DNA of 64,000 bases, from contig CAZUDI010000003.1 of NCBI GenBank assembly GCA_964618975.1, positions 62,001 to 126,000 on the forward strand, in the 5' to 3' direction. Position 1 is the stretch's first letter, and every line of letters begins with the position of its first letter. The notes under the pieces were generated by a model. That model was not told where the DNA came from, made no database searches, and saw nothing but the letters and a program-made list of their open reading frames with translations. The position numbers and the translations under genes are program-made. This DNA is from CAZUDI01 sp964618975. GTDB taxonomy: Bacteria > Desulfobacterota > Desulfomonilia > UBA1062. This document shows, one piece after another, positions 7,911 through 16,700 of the stretch.

Positions 7911-9002
7911 CTAGAAGATGAAGCGCCTCCAGGAGACGCTCAACACGATACCGATGCAGGCCATGTTCACCAGCATGAAGGAGCCGCCGTAACTGATGAA
8001 CGGCAGGGGCACACCCACCACCGGGAAGACGCCGATGGCCATGGCGATGTTGATGAAGACATGCAGGGTGAAGTACAAGGCGATGCCGAAACAGATCATG
8101 GCCCCGAAGCGGTCCTTGGCCTTGTTCCCGACAGAGATGATCTGGGTGATCATGATCAGGTAGAGCACGATCAGGACGAAGGAACCCACAAAGCCCCATT
8201 CCTCGGCCACCACGGAGAAGATGAAATCGGTGTGGTGTTCAGGCAGGAACTTGAGCTGGGTCTGGGTTCCGTGCAGGAAACCCTTGCCGATCAGGCCGCC
8301 GGAGCCCACGGCGATCTTGGACTGAATCGCATGGTAGCCGCTGCCCAGCGGGTCCTGGGACGGGTTCAGAAAGGAGAGGATGCGCATGCGCTGGTAGTCC
8401 TTGAGCGAGAGCCAGCCGAACGGCAGCAGGGCCAGAACGAGGATGGCGGAGGTGACCAGCGTCGACTTCTTGATCCCCAGCAGCAGCAGCATGCTCATGG
8501 CAATGATCAGGATGATGCCGGCCGTGCCGAGGTCCGGCTCGGACAGGATCAGCAGAACCGGGACGGCGACGGCCGCCATGGGACGGATCAGCTCCCGCAG
8601 GCCGTGCTCCTGGATATGTTTGTAACGCGCCCCCCAGTGGGCCAGCCAGACAATGATGATGACCTTGGTGAGTTCCGAGGGCTGGATCCCCAGCGGGCCG
8701 AGGGAAAGCCAGCGCCGTGCGCCCGAGATCTCGCGCCCCATACCCAGCACGACCACGAGCAGCACCACGGCCAAGACATAAAGCGGCCAGGCGAATCGGG
8801 TGAGCAGGCGATAGTCGATCACGAAACTCACGAACATCACGAGAAGGCCCAGGCCTACCCAAAGGAGTTGCTTGAAAAAGATCGCACTGTCGGTGACCCG
8901 GGTGGAGCTGTAGAGACACAACAGACCGATGGCGACGATACTCATGACCGTGGTGATCAGTCCCCAGTCGATGTTATCGATTACCTTCGAATATCTGCTC
9001 AT
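7911..9002 (-). CDS. rodA: Rod-shape determining SEDS protein RodA (peptidoglycan glycosyltransferase)
   Basis: 363 aa, a multi-spanning SEDS protein of normal length with about ten hydrophobic helices. Family motifs include GARRWLSLGPLGIQPSELTK, LSEPDLGTAG, the PEHHTDFIFSVVAEEWGFVG block and the C-terminal GVPLPFISYGGS. RodA polymerises lipid II into glycan strands during elongation, with PBP2. The start overlaps the end of mrdA by 29 bp, with AAGGGGA 7 nt before it. Last gene of the mreB-mreC-mreD-mrdA-rodA operon. Confidence 0.96.
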   Translation of the reverse strand: MSRYSKVIDNIDWGLITTVMSIVAIGLLCLYSSTRVTDSAIFFKQLLWVGLGLLVMFVSFVIDYRLLTRFAWPLYVLAVVLLVVVLGMGREISGARRWLSLGPLGIQPSELTKVIIIVWLAHWGARYKHIQEHGLRELIRPMAAVAVPVLLILSEPDLGTAGIILIIAMSMLLLLGIKKSTLVTSAILVLALLPFGWLSLKDYQRMRILSFLNPSQDPLGSGYHAIQSKIAVGSGGLIGKGFLHGTQTQLKFLPEHHTDFIFSVVAEEWGFVGSFVLIVLYLIMITQIISVGNKAKDRFGAMICFGIALYFTLHVFINIAMAIGVFPVVGVPLPFISYGGSFMLVNMACIGIVLSVSWRRFIF

Positions 9003-10797
9003 CCGAGATCCCCTTCAGGAAATAATACCCCTTGATCACGTCCCTGACAATCGGCGCGGCGATGGACCCGCCGTGCCCGCCGTGCTCCACCACCGCCACC
9101 ACGAGGATCTCCGGGCTCTCCACCGGCGAGAAACCGAAAAACCAGGCGTGGTCTCGTACCTTGTACGGCAAATCGGACTCGTCCATGAGCTTCGAGGAAT
9201 AACCCCGGGCCACCTGTGCCGTCCCGGTCTTGCCGCCCACCGAGAACATGGGGTCGCGGATGCCCCGGCCGGTGCCGTACTCACCCTCCACCACGGCGCG
9301 CAGGGCCTCCTTGATGGCGTCCAGGTCCCCGGGGGCCACCTCCAGCCTGCGCTCCAGTCGCAACGGAGAGGATAGGATCAGACGCGGGGTGTAGACATAC
9401 CCCCCGTTCACCACGCTGCTCATGGCCTTGGCCACCTGCAGCGGGGTCACAAGCGTGAATCCCTGCCCGATGGCGGTGATGATCGTCTCACCGGGATGCC
9501 ACGGCTTGCCGAAGCGCCGCAGCTTCCATTCGCGGCTGGGGATGAGCCCCGAGACCTCATCGGCGAGCTCGATACCGGTGGGATGTCCGAAACCCAGTTC
9601 GGATGCCACGCGCGTGATGGTGTCGATCCCCACTTCCTCGCCGAGTTGGTAGAAATAGCTGTCGCATGATTCGGCCAGGGCCTTCTTGAGGGATACCTCC
9701 CCGTGACCGGTGGGCTTCCAGCAACGATAGGTGTTGGTTCCGAGCGTATAGGCCCCTGAACAGTAATAGGCCTTCTGGGGGGTGATCACATTCGCCCCCA
9801 GGCCCGCCAGGGCCACCGCCACCTTGAAGATCGACCCCGGAGGATACTGCCCCCTCAGCGCCCGGTTCTCCAGGGGGTGCAGGGGGTCCTCGATGACCTG
9901 CCGCCACATCTCCGGGGCCATGGGGGTCAAAAACATGTTGGGATCGAACTGGGGGCCGCTGGTCAGGGCGAGGATCTCGCCCGTCCGGGGGGAGATGGCC
10001 ACCACGGCCCCGGCCCTCTCGCCCAGGGAATCCTGGGCGATGACCTGCAGCGAGCGGTCGATGGTCAGCCGCACTTCCTCTCCCGGCACCGGGGTGTGCT
10101 CCGAGAGCACCTTGATCTTGCGGCCGATGGCGTCCACCTCGAAGATACGAATCCCCTTGGTGCCTTTGAGCCGCGTCTCACAGGCACGCTCCATCCCGTT
10201 CTTGCCCTCGAGATCACCCGGGGCATATTCTCCGTCCGAGGCCTGTTTGAGGGTCTCCCGCGACACCTCGCCCAGGAATCCCAGACAGTGGGAGGCCAAC
10301 TCCTTGTATACGTAATCCCGCTCGGTGGAGGCCTCGATGGAGACCCCGGGCAGGTTGAAGATCTCGGATTCGATGCGGGCCATCTCCACGAAGGTGATGT
10401 CGCGTGCGAGATAGACCGGGTCGTACGGTCGGGAGAGACCCGTGACAATCTTCTGTCGGATCTCCTTGGTATCCTGCTCCAGCAGAGTGGCCAGGCGGGT
10501 AGCGATGGAATCCGGGTCGGCGATATCCTTGGGCATCACCGTGAGGTTGTATGCCGGGCGGTTATCCGCCAGAACGACCCCGTGGCGGTCCAGGATCTTG
10601 CCACGCGGCGCCTTGAGGCTGACGATGCGGATGCGGTTGTTCTGGGCGAGCCCCTCATAGTAGCCCCCCTTGAAGATCTGCATATGGACCAGTCGCATCA
10701 CGAGTGAGAGCAGGAGGATAAAAACCAGCAGGGTGATGAAACGCGCGCGCAGTCGCAGTTCCTCGTCCAACTCCGGTCCGGTGATCTTAGGGTTCAT
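8974..10797 (-). CDS. mrdA: Penicillin-binding protein 2 (elongasome transpeptidase)
   Basis: 607 aa. An N-terminal transmembrane helix (about 20-42) precedes the dimerisation domain, starting with APRGKILDRHGVVLADNRPAYNL, and the transpeptidase domain with SxxK (GSIFK, Ser about 320), the SCD motif of PBP2-type enzymes (SCDSYFYQ) and KTGTA near residue 520. It cross-links peptidoglycan in the lateral wall with RodA. The start at 10797 (MNPKITGP) overlaps the end of mreD by 11 bp, indicating translational coupling; much longer readings upstream lie inside mreD. Confidence 0.95.
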   Translation of the reverse strand: MNPKITGPELDEELRLRARFITLLVFILLLSLVMRLVHMQIFKGGYYEGLAQNNRIRIVSLKAPRGKILDRHGVVLADNRPAYNLTVMPKDIADPDSIATRLATLLEQDTKEIRQKIVTGLSRPYDPVYLARDITFVEMARIESEIFNLPGVSIEASTERDYVYKELASHCLGFLGEVSRETLKQASDGEYAPGDLEGKNGMERACETRLKGTKGIRIFEVDAIGRKIKVLSEHTPVPGEEVRLTIDRSLQVIAQDSLGERAGAVVAISPRTGEILALTSGPQFDPNMFLTPMAPEMWRQVIEDPLHPLENRALRGQYPPGSIFKVAVALAGLGANVITPQKAYYCSGAYTLGTNTYRCWKPTGHGEVSLKKALAESCDSYFYQLGEEVGIDTITRVASELGFGHPTGIELADEVSGLIPSREWKLRRFGKPWHPGETIITAIGQGFTLVTPLQVAKAMSSVVNGGYVYTPRLILSSPLRLERRLEVAPGDLDAIKEALRAVVEGEYGTGRGIRDPMFSVGGKTGTAQVARGYSSKLMDESDLPYKVRDHAWFFGFSPVESPEILVVAVVEHGGHGGSIAAPIVRDVIKGYYFLKGISDEQIFEGNR

Positions 10798-11260
10798 AGG
10801 CCACCCTGATAAGGCCCACGAGTCCCACCAGAAGCGGGGTGGCCAGGCCTGTGAGCACGGCACTGAGCAGAAAGGCGGGCAGGCCATGCGCCAGGGGTAC
10901 GACGTCGGCAAAGAAGGCGGCGGTAAGGACAATCATGACATACAGCCCCAAGCCCACCACCCCCTGGGCCAGGGTATTTTCGAGATAGATGAGGTTGCGC
11001 AGAAAATCGGCCAGGAGGTAGGACAGGACATACACGAAGGGGAAATACCCCAGCCTGGCTCCCGTGAATGCCTGCAGGATCACGGAGCAAGCTAGCACGA
11101 ACAGGAAGCCCCGGGCAAAGGGACGGTAGATAATCACGCCCAGGACCATCCCCAGGAAGAGATCAACCCTCAAGGCCGGTAGCATCAGGGGTAACAGCGT
11201 CGCCTCGAGCAGCACGACCACTACGAAGACACCGGCCAGGATCGCTTCAGTATGCCACAT
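10787..11260 (-). CDS. mreD: Rod-shape determining protein MreD
   Basis: 157 aa, five predicted membrane helices and almost no soluble domain, as expected for MreD. Features include EATLLPLMLPALRVDLFL near the N-terminus and GYFPFVYVLSYLLADFLRN centrally. Gene position between mreC and mrdA confirms the call better than sequence alone. It overlaps mreC by 14 bp and mrdA by 11 bp. Confidence 0.9.
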   Translation of the reverse strand: MWHTEAILAGVFVVVVLLEATLLPLMLPALRVDLFLGMVLGVIIYRPFARGFLFVLACSVILQAFTGARLGYFPFVYVLSYLLADFLRNLIYLENTLAQGVVGLGLYVMIVLTAAFFADVVPLAHGLPAFLLSAVLTGLATPLLVGLVGLIRVAYEP

Positions 11261-12059
11261 GGTGTTCGATCCCGAAAACCTCCTCGATCTTGCGCATCTT
11301 GACGCAGGGGGTCAGTGTTATGTCAGCGAAGATCTGGTGTTCATCACGCTGGATGGTGAGGACCTGCCCGAGACGGAGCCCCTTGGGAAAAATTCCCAGG
11401 AGCCCGGAGGTGACCACAAAATCCCCCACGCTGACCTCTTCCGTGCGGCGCACATACTCGAGGCCCAGGAGCCCGGAGCCCCTACCCTTAACGATGCCCT
11501 TGACCCGCGTGGCCTCGATCAACGCGGGGACGGCGCTGTTGGGGTCGGTGATCAGCAGCACCTGAGAGGTGTGGGGGGAGACCGAAATCACCCTTCCCAC
11601 GATTCCGTCGGGATTAACAATGGGCATGTCCTTGAAGAATCCAGACCTACTGCCGCCATCGATGATGGCCGTCTTGAATACCAAGGTAATGTCCTGCGTG
11701 AGAAGACTGGCCGGATGCAGGCGAAAATCCCGGTAGGCCCGCTTGAATTCGAGCATGGCCCGCAGGCGTTCGTTCTCTGCGCGCAATTCCCTCTGGGTCA
11801 TGCACCGCACCTCGAGCTCGGCCAGCTGCCCTCTGAGTTCATCGTTTTCCTGGGCGGTGTAAACCAGAAAGATATAGTGCCCCCAAAGGTTTGCCAGCAA
11901 ACGCAACGGGGCACTGACGATCTGATGAATCCCGGCATATCCCTCACGCACCACACCCATCCCGCTGGCGGACCGGCTATGCTGACCGGCAGAGATGAGA
12001 ATCAGGATGAGTATCGCCGCCAGAACCAGCAGAGGGGTGCGTGAAGCGTTACTCTTCAT
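11247..12059 (-). CDS. mreC: Rod-shape determining protein MreC
   Basis: 270 aa. A membrane anchor (about 10-27) and a Leu-zipper-like coiled coil (about 70-110, NDELRGQLAELEVRC...ENERLRAML) are followed by the two-barrel beta domain with GSRSGFFKDMPIVNPDGIVG and LITDPNSAVPALIEATRVKG. MreC links MreB to PBP2 and RodA. The ATG at 12059 shares one base with the mreB stop (TGATG). A TTG one codon upstream is possible but less likely. Confidence 0.94.
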   Translation of the reverse strand: MKSNASRTPLLVLAAILILILISAGQHSRSASGMGVVREGYAGIHQIVSAPLRLLANLWGHYIFLVYTAQENDELRGQLAELEVRCMTQRELRAENERLRAMLEFKRAYRDFRLHPASLLTQDITLVFKTAIIDGGSRSGFFKDMPIVNPDGIVGRVISVSPHTSQVLLITDPNSAVPALIEATRVKGIVKGRGSGLLGLEYVRRTEEVSVGDFVVTSGLLGIFPKGLRLGQVLTIQRDEHQIFADITLTPCVKMRKIEEVFGIEHHVAY

Positions 12060-13096
12060 CAACTCGGAACGGTGACATCCCTGAGCAGCTCCAGATCGTC
12101 GAGGAGTTTGCCTGCCCCCCGCGCAACCGTGGAGAGCGGGTCTTCCGCGATGATCACCGGCAGCCCGGTTTCCTCCCTGATGAGTTTGTCAAGATTCTTA
12201 TACAAGGCCCCGCCGCCGGTAAGTACGATGCCCCGGTCCACGATATCCGCGGCCAGTTCGGGGGGGGTCTGCTCCAGCGCCACCCGCACGGTGTCGATGA
12301 CTGTACGCACGGGACCGGCGCAGGCCTTGCGGATCTCCTCGGAGCTGATGGTGAAGATCTTGGGGATCCCGTCCACCAAGTCGCGCCCCTTGACCTCGAT
12401 GGTCTTCTCCACGTCGTCGGAGGCGGCCGAGCCGATCATGATCTTGATGATCTCGGCCGTCCTTTCCCCGATGAGCAGGTTGTATTCGCGCTTGATATGC
12501 TGCATAATGGCCTGATCGATCTTATCGCCGGCCACGCGCACGCTGTTGGTGTAGACAATGCCCGACAGAGAGATCACGGCCACCTCGGTGGTTCCGCCGC
12601 CGATGTCCACGATCATGGAACTGATGGGCTCGGTTACGGGAAGACCGGCCCCGATGGCCGCCGCCATGGGTTCGGCCACGATGTACACCTCGCGGGCGCC
12701 CGCGGCCTCGGCGGATTCCTTCACGGCGCGTTTTTCCACCTGGGTGATCCCCGAAGGCACGCATATGATCACCCGCGGCCGCACAAAAAGCCTGCGCTGA
12801 TGCACCTTGGTAATGAAATACTTCAGCATGGCCTCGGTGGCCTCGAAATCGGCGATCACCCCATCCTTGAGGGGCCGGATGGCAACGATATTCTCCGGTG
12901 TCCGTCCGAGCATCTTCTTGGCATCGGTGCCTACGGCCACGATCCGGCTGACGCCCCCTCCCTCCATCTTGACAGCCACAACGGACGGTTCGGACAGGAC
13001 GATTCCCTTATCCCGCACGTAGACCAGCGTGTTAGCGGTACCGAGATCAATGGCAAGATCACTGGAGAACATGCCAAAAAGCCACTCGAAGACCAT
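12059..13096 (-). CDS. mreB: Actin-like rod-shape protein MreB
   Basis: 345 aa, full length. The actin-fold nucleotide motifs are clear: SSDLAIDLGTANTLVYV (phosphate 1), MIVDIGGGTTEVAVISL (phosphate 2) and IVLTGGGALYKNLDKL (adenosine site). It forms membrane-associated filaments that guide lateral wall synthesis. First gene of the rod-shape operon, with an AGGAAAGGAG site before the ATG; it is divergent from the GlmU-like gene across a 133-bp AT-richer gap. Confidence 0.98.
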   Translation of the reverse strand: MVFEWLFGMFSSDLAIDLGTANTLVYVRDKGIVLSEPSVVAVKMEGGGVSRIVAVGTDAKKMLGRTPENIVAIRPLKDGVIADFEATEAMLKYFITKVHQRRLFVRPRVIICVPSGITQVEKRAVKESAEAAGAREVYIVAEPMAAAIGAGLPVTEPISSMIVDIGGGTTEVAVISLSGIVYTNSVRVAGDKIDQAIMQHIKREYNLLIGERTAEIIKIMIGSAASDDVEKTIEVKGRDLVDGIPKIFTISSEEIRKACAGPVRTVIDTVRVALEQTPPELAADIVDRGIVLTGGGALYKNLDKLIREETGLPVIIAEDPLSTVARGAGKLLDDLELLRDVTVPS

Positions 13097-13190
13097 ACAG
13101 GGCCACTCCTTTCCTCAATGAGGTATGTGTCTTCCACATTTATCAAATACCCATTTCTTTTACAAGCAACTATCTGGTAAACCCTCATTA

Positions 13191-13219
13191 TTGCGAAAAT
13201 ATCCTTCTTGTGATATCGA
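13191..13219 (+). promoter_or_regulatory. Promoter candidate for the GlmU-like gene
   Basis: TTGCGA at 13191-13196, 17-nt spacer, TATCGA at 13214-13219. The predicted start of transcription is about 4 nt before the ATG at 13230. Confidence 0.35.
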
Positions 13220-13229
13220 GGCAGGCACC

Positions 13230-14189
13230 ATGCAGAACACCATCAGTATCATACTGGCCGCCGGAAAGGGAACGCGGATGAAGTCCGCCCTCCCTAAAGT
13301 TCTCCATGAGATCCTGGGGTTGCCGCTCATATACTACCCCATTACCCTGGCTGAGGCCTTCAGCAACGTGGTGGCGGTGGTGGTGGGCCACGGTCGGGAG
13401 CAGGTGGAAGAGAGGCTTTTACCCTTTCAGGTTCGCACCGTGGTTCAGGATCCCCCCCTCGGCACGGGACATGCCGTGCTGCAGGCCCGGGATATCCTGT
13501 GTGAGTGCCCCTTTGAGAACGTCATCGTCCTGCCCGGCGACATGCCACTCGTCGACAAGGCCTCCCTTAAGGGGCTCATCGACCTTCAGACCTCTTCTCA
13601 CGCCGCCCTGGGCGTCCTGACCGCCACCCTCGACGACCCTACTGGCTACGGCCGCATCCTTCGGGATCAAGACGGCCGGGTGCGGGCCATCGTGGAACAC
13701 AGCGAGGCCAGTCAGGAGGAGCGCTCCATCCGCGAGATCAACACCGGGGTCTATGTCATCCGCCGCGACTTCCTGCTCGAGGCCGCTTCGCGCCTGGCGC
13801 CGGACAATACCAAGGGTGAATTCTACCTGACGGATATCGTCGCCATGGCGCCCGACGCCGTCGGGTTCCCCATGGCCGACGCCGAAGGTGCGCATGGCAT
13901 CAACTCCCAGGCCCAGCTCGCCTGGGCGGCCGGAATCATGCAGCAGCGCATCAACCGCGCCCATATGGATGAGGGACTTACCCTCATAGACCCGCACACA
14001 ACCTGGATCAGCCCCCTGACACGCCTCGGACGTGACGTGACCGTCTGGCCCAACGTCCACATCCTGGGTGAAAGCGTGGTCGGGGATCACGTCACCATCC
14101 TTCCCAACACCTGGATCAGGGACGCCTGCATCGCCAGCGGCCGCAGCGTCCCCCCCGGAAGCATCATCGAGGGTAAATCTGCCGTCTAA
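13230..14189 (+). CDS. GlmU-type sugar-1-phosphate uridylyltransferase lacking the acetyltransferase domain
   Basis: 319 aa. The N-terminus ISIILAAGKGTRMKSALPKV is the GlmU/NDP-sugar pyrophosphorylase signature, followed by PPLGTGHAVLQA, VLPGDMPLV and INTGVYVI, as in the uridylyltransferase half of GlmU. The linker and a few hexapeptide-like turns (TLIDPHTTWI, VTVWPNVHILG) are present, but the chain ends at residue 319. Full GlmU is roughly 450 residues, so the left-handed beta-helix that acetylates GlcN-1-P is missing. It could still make UDP-GlcNAc from GlcNAc-1-P or act on another sugar phosphate. Start 13230 is the Met directly before the signature. Confidence 0.83.
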   Translation: MQNTISIILAAGKGTRMKSALPKVLHEILGLPLIYYPITLAEAFSNVVAVVVGHGREQVEERLLPFQVRTVVQDPPLGTGHAVLQARDILCECPFENVIVLPGDMPLVDKASLKGLIDLQTSSHAALGVLTATLDDPTGYGRILRDQDGRVRAIVEHSEASQEERSIREINTGVYVIRRDFLLEAASRLAPDNTKGEFYLTDIVAMAPDAVGFPMADAEGAHGINSQAQLAWAAGIMQQRINRAHMDEGLTLIDPHTTWISPLTRLGRDVTVWPNVHILGESVVGDHVTILPNTWIRDACIASGRSVPPGSIIEGKSAV

Positions 14190-14235
14190 GGCGCCCGGCG
14201 AACCACTGGCGTCATCTCCGCCGCCCGGAGATGGA

Positions 14236-14264
14236 TTGACAACCCAGGCCGCTTCACCTACAAG
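14236..14264 (+). promoter_or_regulatory. Sigma-70 type promoter candidate for lon
   Basis: Consensus TTGACA at 14236-14241, 17-nt spacer, TACAAG at 14259-14264. Transcription would start at about 14271, the A of the lon ATG. The only Shine-Dalgarno-like run, AAAGG, is one base from the ATG, too close to be ideal. Confidence 0.5.
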
Positions 14265-14270
14265 AAAGGC

Positions 14271-16700
14271 ATGGGCTGGATCAAAAACCTGTTCTATCAG
14301 AGTGGCGACCTGCAAGGCGATGTAGTACAAGCGGAGAGCTTCCCCTCCATCCTTCCGGTCCTGCCGCTCAAGGACGCCATCCTGATGCCCGAGGCCATCC
14401 TGCCTCTGATCGTGTCCCACCCCTCATCCATCGATCTCATCCGGTCATTCCACAAACGCGGCGAGGCCATCATCGCCGTGGGCATGCGTGAGCCCAAGGA
14501 CATTCATCGCGCCACTTGGGACAACCTCCACCGTGTGGGGTGTGTGGCCAGGATTACCAAGATTACCGAGGACGACAGCGGGGAGCTCTCCATCATGATC
14601 AAGGGCATCCGCAAGGCCGCGCTCGAGGAGATGCTCTCCGAGGATCCCTACCTGCGGGCACGGGTGACCTACCTCAGTGAAGACCTGTCCCTGAACAAGC
14701 ACGTGCTCGCCACGGCCCACTCCACCCGCGAACTCCTCAACCAGCTGGCGCGCCTGTCCTACCACAACATGGACCCCATCCTGGCCAATCTCGCCAAGAT
14801 CAAGGACCCGCTCATCCTCTTCAGCACCTGCGCCACGACCCTGCCCATCCCCGTGCGCCGCAAGCAGGAGATCCTGGAGACCGAGCCCCTGCAGCAAAAG
14901 TTCACCATGCTCTACCTCGCCCTCAAGGAGGAGCTCGACATCCTCGAGCTCTCCACCCGCATCACGGAGACCGCCAAGGACGAAATCAGCCATGCGCAGC
15001 GCGAGTATTACCTGAGGCAGCAGCTCAAGGCCATCAAGAAGGAACTCGGGGAAGGCGCGGATCCTGACAGCGAGATGGAGGATCTGGAAAAGGAGCTCAA
15101 GGACAAGGCTCTCCCGGACGAGGTGACCACCGACGTACAGAAGGACCTCAAGCGCATCGCCCGCATGCAGCCCGGATCCTCTGAATATGTCACTATCCGC
15201 ACCTACTTGGACTGGATCCTCGACCTCCCCTGGCACGAGCAGACCGAGGACAACCTCGAAATCGCCGCCGTCGAGGAGATCCTCAACGAAGACCACTTCG
15301 ACCTCGCGCGTCCCAAAAAACGCATCCTGGAGTTCCTGGCAGTCAAGAAACTCAAGGGCGACCTCAAGGGCCCCATCCTGTGCTTCGTGGGCCCCCCCGG
15401 GGTGGGCAAGACCTCGCTCGGCAAGTCCATCGCCCGCGCCATGGGCCGCACCTTCGTGCGCATCTCGCTGGGCGGCGTGAGAGACGAGGCCGAGATCAGG
15501 GGCCACCGGCGCACCTATATCGGCGCCATGCCGGGCCGCATCATCAACGGCATCAAACAGGCCCAGACCATAAATCCGGTCTTCATGCTGGACGAGATCG
15601 ACAAACTCACCCAGGACATCCACGGGGACCCGGCCTCGGCCCTGCTCGAGGCCCTGGACCCGGAACAGAACAACAAGTTCGTCGATCACTACCTCAACGT
15701 CCCCTACGACCTCTCGGCGGTCTTCTTCATCACCACCGCCAACGTGGTCGACAACATCCCGCCGGCCCTCAGGGACCGGCTCGAGATCGTGGAAATCGAG
15801 GGCTACACCCAGGAGGACAAGCTCCAGATCGCCCGGGAATACCTCATCCCCAAGGAGCTCCGGGCCAACGGCCTGGATGAGACCCCCGTCACCTTCCGCG
15901 ATGAGGCCGTCACCCACATCATCCGGCACTATACACGCGAATCCGGTGTGCGCAACCTCCAGCGCGAAATCGCCTCGGTCCTGCGGGTGATCGCCTCCCG
16001 CGTCGCCCGACAGGGCCCCTCCCCCTTCGAGATCGACCGGGAGTTCATCGAGGAGGCCCTGGGGGCGGTGCGTTTCATCCCCGAGGTCAAGGAGCGCACC
16101 CGCATCCCGGGCATCGCCACCGGGCTGGCCTGGACCCCCTACGGGGGCGAGATCCTCTTCGTGGAAAGCGCCCTGGTCCAGGCCAAGGAGGAGATGATCC
16201 TCACCGGACAGATGGGCGACGTCATGAAGGAATCCGCCCGCATCGCGCTCAGCCTGATCAAGGGCACCGCCTGCGGCCTCAGTGAGAAGGCGTCTCTCCA
16301 CATCCATGTCCCGGCCGGCGCCATCCCCAAGGACGGCCCCTCGGCCGGGGTCACCATGGTGACCTCCCTCGTCTCGCTCCTGACCGGCCAGGTGGTACGG
16401 GAGAACCTCGCCATGACCGGGGAGATCACCCTCAGAGGCGTGGTGCTGCCCGTGGGCGGGATCAAGGAGAAGGTCCTCGCCGCCCGGCGCGCCGGCATCA
16501 CCGAGGTGATCCTGCCCCGCATGAACGAAAAGGACCTGCGTGACATCGAATCAGACGCCCGGCGGGATCTCACGGTGCATTTCGTGGAGGGGATCGACGA
16601 GGTACTGCACCTGGCCTTCCCGCAGGCCACCGACAGGCTCCTGACCCTCATCCCCCTGGTACCCCACCCCCCCGACAAGGGGATCGGCCTCAGAGCGTAG
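14271..16700 (+). CDS. lon: ATP-dependent protease Lon
   Basis: 809 aa, normal length. It has an N-terminal substrate domain (LPVLPLKDAILMPEAILPL), a central coiled coil (about 230-280, YYLRQQLKAIKKELGEG), an AAA+ module with Walker A GPPGVGKTS (about 373) and Walker B VFMLDEIDKL, and a C-terminal serine protease domain with catalytic Ser in PKDGPSAGVTM (about 688) and Lys in GGIKEK (about 731). It degrades misfolded and regulatory proteins in the cytosol. No heat-shock CIRCE element or HrcA gene is visible upstream. The stop overlaps the convergent hemL by 11 bp. Confidence 0.98.
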   Translation: MGWIKNLFYQSGDLQGDVVQAESFPSILPVLPLKDAILMPEAILPLIVSHPSSIDLIRSFHKRGEAIIAVGMREPKDIHRATWDNLHRVGCVARITKITEDDSGELSIMIKGIRKAALEEMLSEDPYLRARVTYLSEDLSLNKHVLATAHSTRELLNQLARLSYHNMDPILANLAKIKDPLILFSTCATTLPIPVRRKQEILETEPLQQKFTMLYLALKEELDILELSTRITETAKDEISHAQREYYLRQQLKAIKKELGEGADPDSEMEDLEKELKDKALPDEVTTDVQKDLKRIARMQPGSSEYVTIRTYLDWILDLPWHEQTEDNLEIAAVEEILNEDHFDLARPKKRILEFLAVKKLKGDLKGPILCFVGPPGVGKTSLGKSIARAMGRTFVRISLGGVRDEAEIRGHRRTYIGAMPGRIINGIKQAQTINPVFMLDEIDKLTQDIHGDPASALLEALDPEQNNKFVDHYLNVPYDLSAVFFITTANVVDNIPPALRDRLEIVEIEGYTQEDKLQIAREYLIPKELRANGLDETPVTFRDEAVTHIIRHYTRESGVRNLQREIASVLRVIASRVARQGPSPFEIDREFIEEALGAVRFIPEVKERTRIPGIATGLAWTPYGGEILFVESALVQAKEEMILTGQMGDVMKESARIALSLIKGTACGLSEKASLHIHVPAGAIPKDGPSAGVTMVTSLVSLLTGQVVRENLAMTGEITLRGVVLPVGGIKEKVLAARRAGITEVILPRMNEKDLRDIESDARRDLTVHFVEGIDEVLHLAFPQATDRLLTLIPLVPHPPDKGIGLRA

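Noticed and set aside
10798..10932. Longer mrdA start
   Set aside because: The extra 45 residues are an out-of-frame reading of mreD, without a membrane-anchor pattern.
13097..13175. Sigma-70 promoter for mreB
   Set aside because: TTGCTT is present on the minus strand at 13164-13169, but no acceptable -10 lies at the right distance.
14445..16307. Long open frame on the minus strand inside lon
   Set aside because: Its composition (mostly Asp, Glu, Gly, His, Leu) is the typical antisense shadow of a GC-rich gene; lon has complete motifs.
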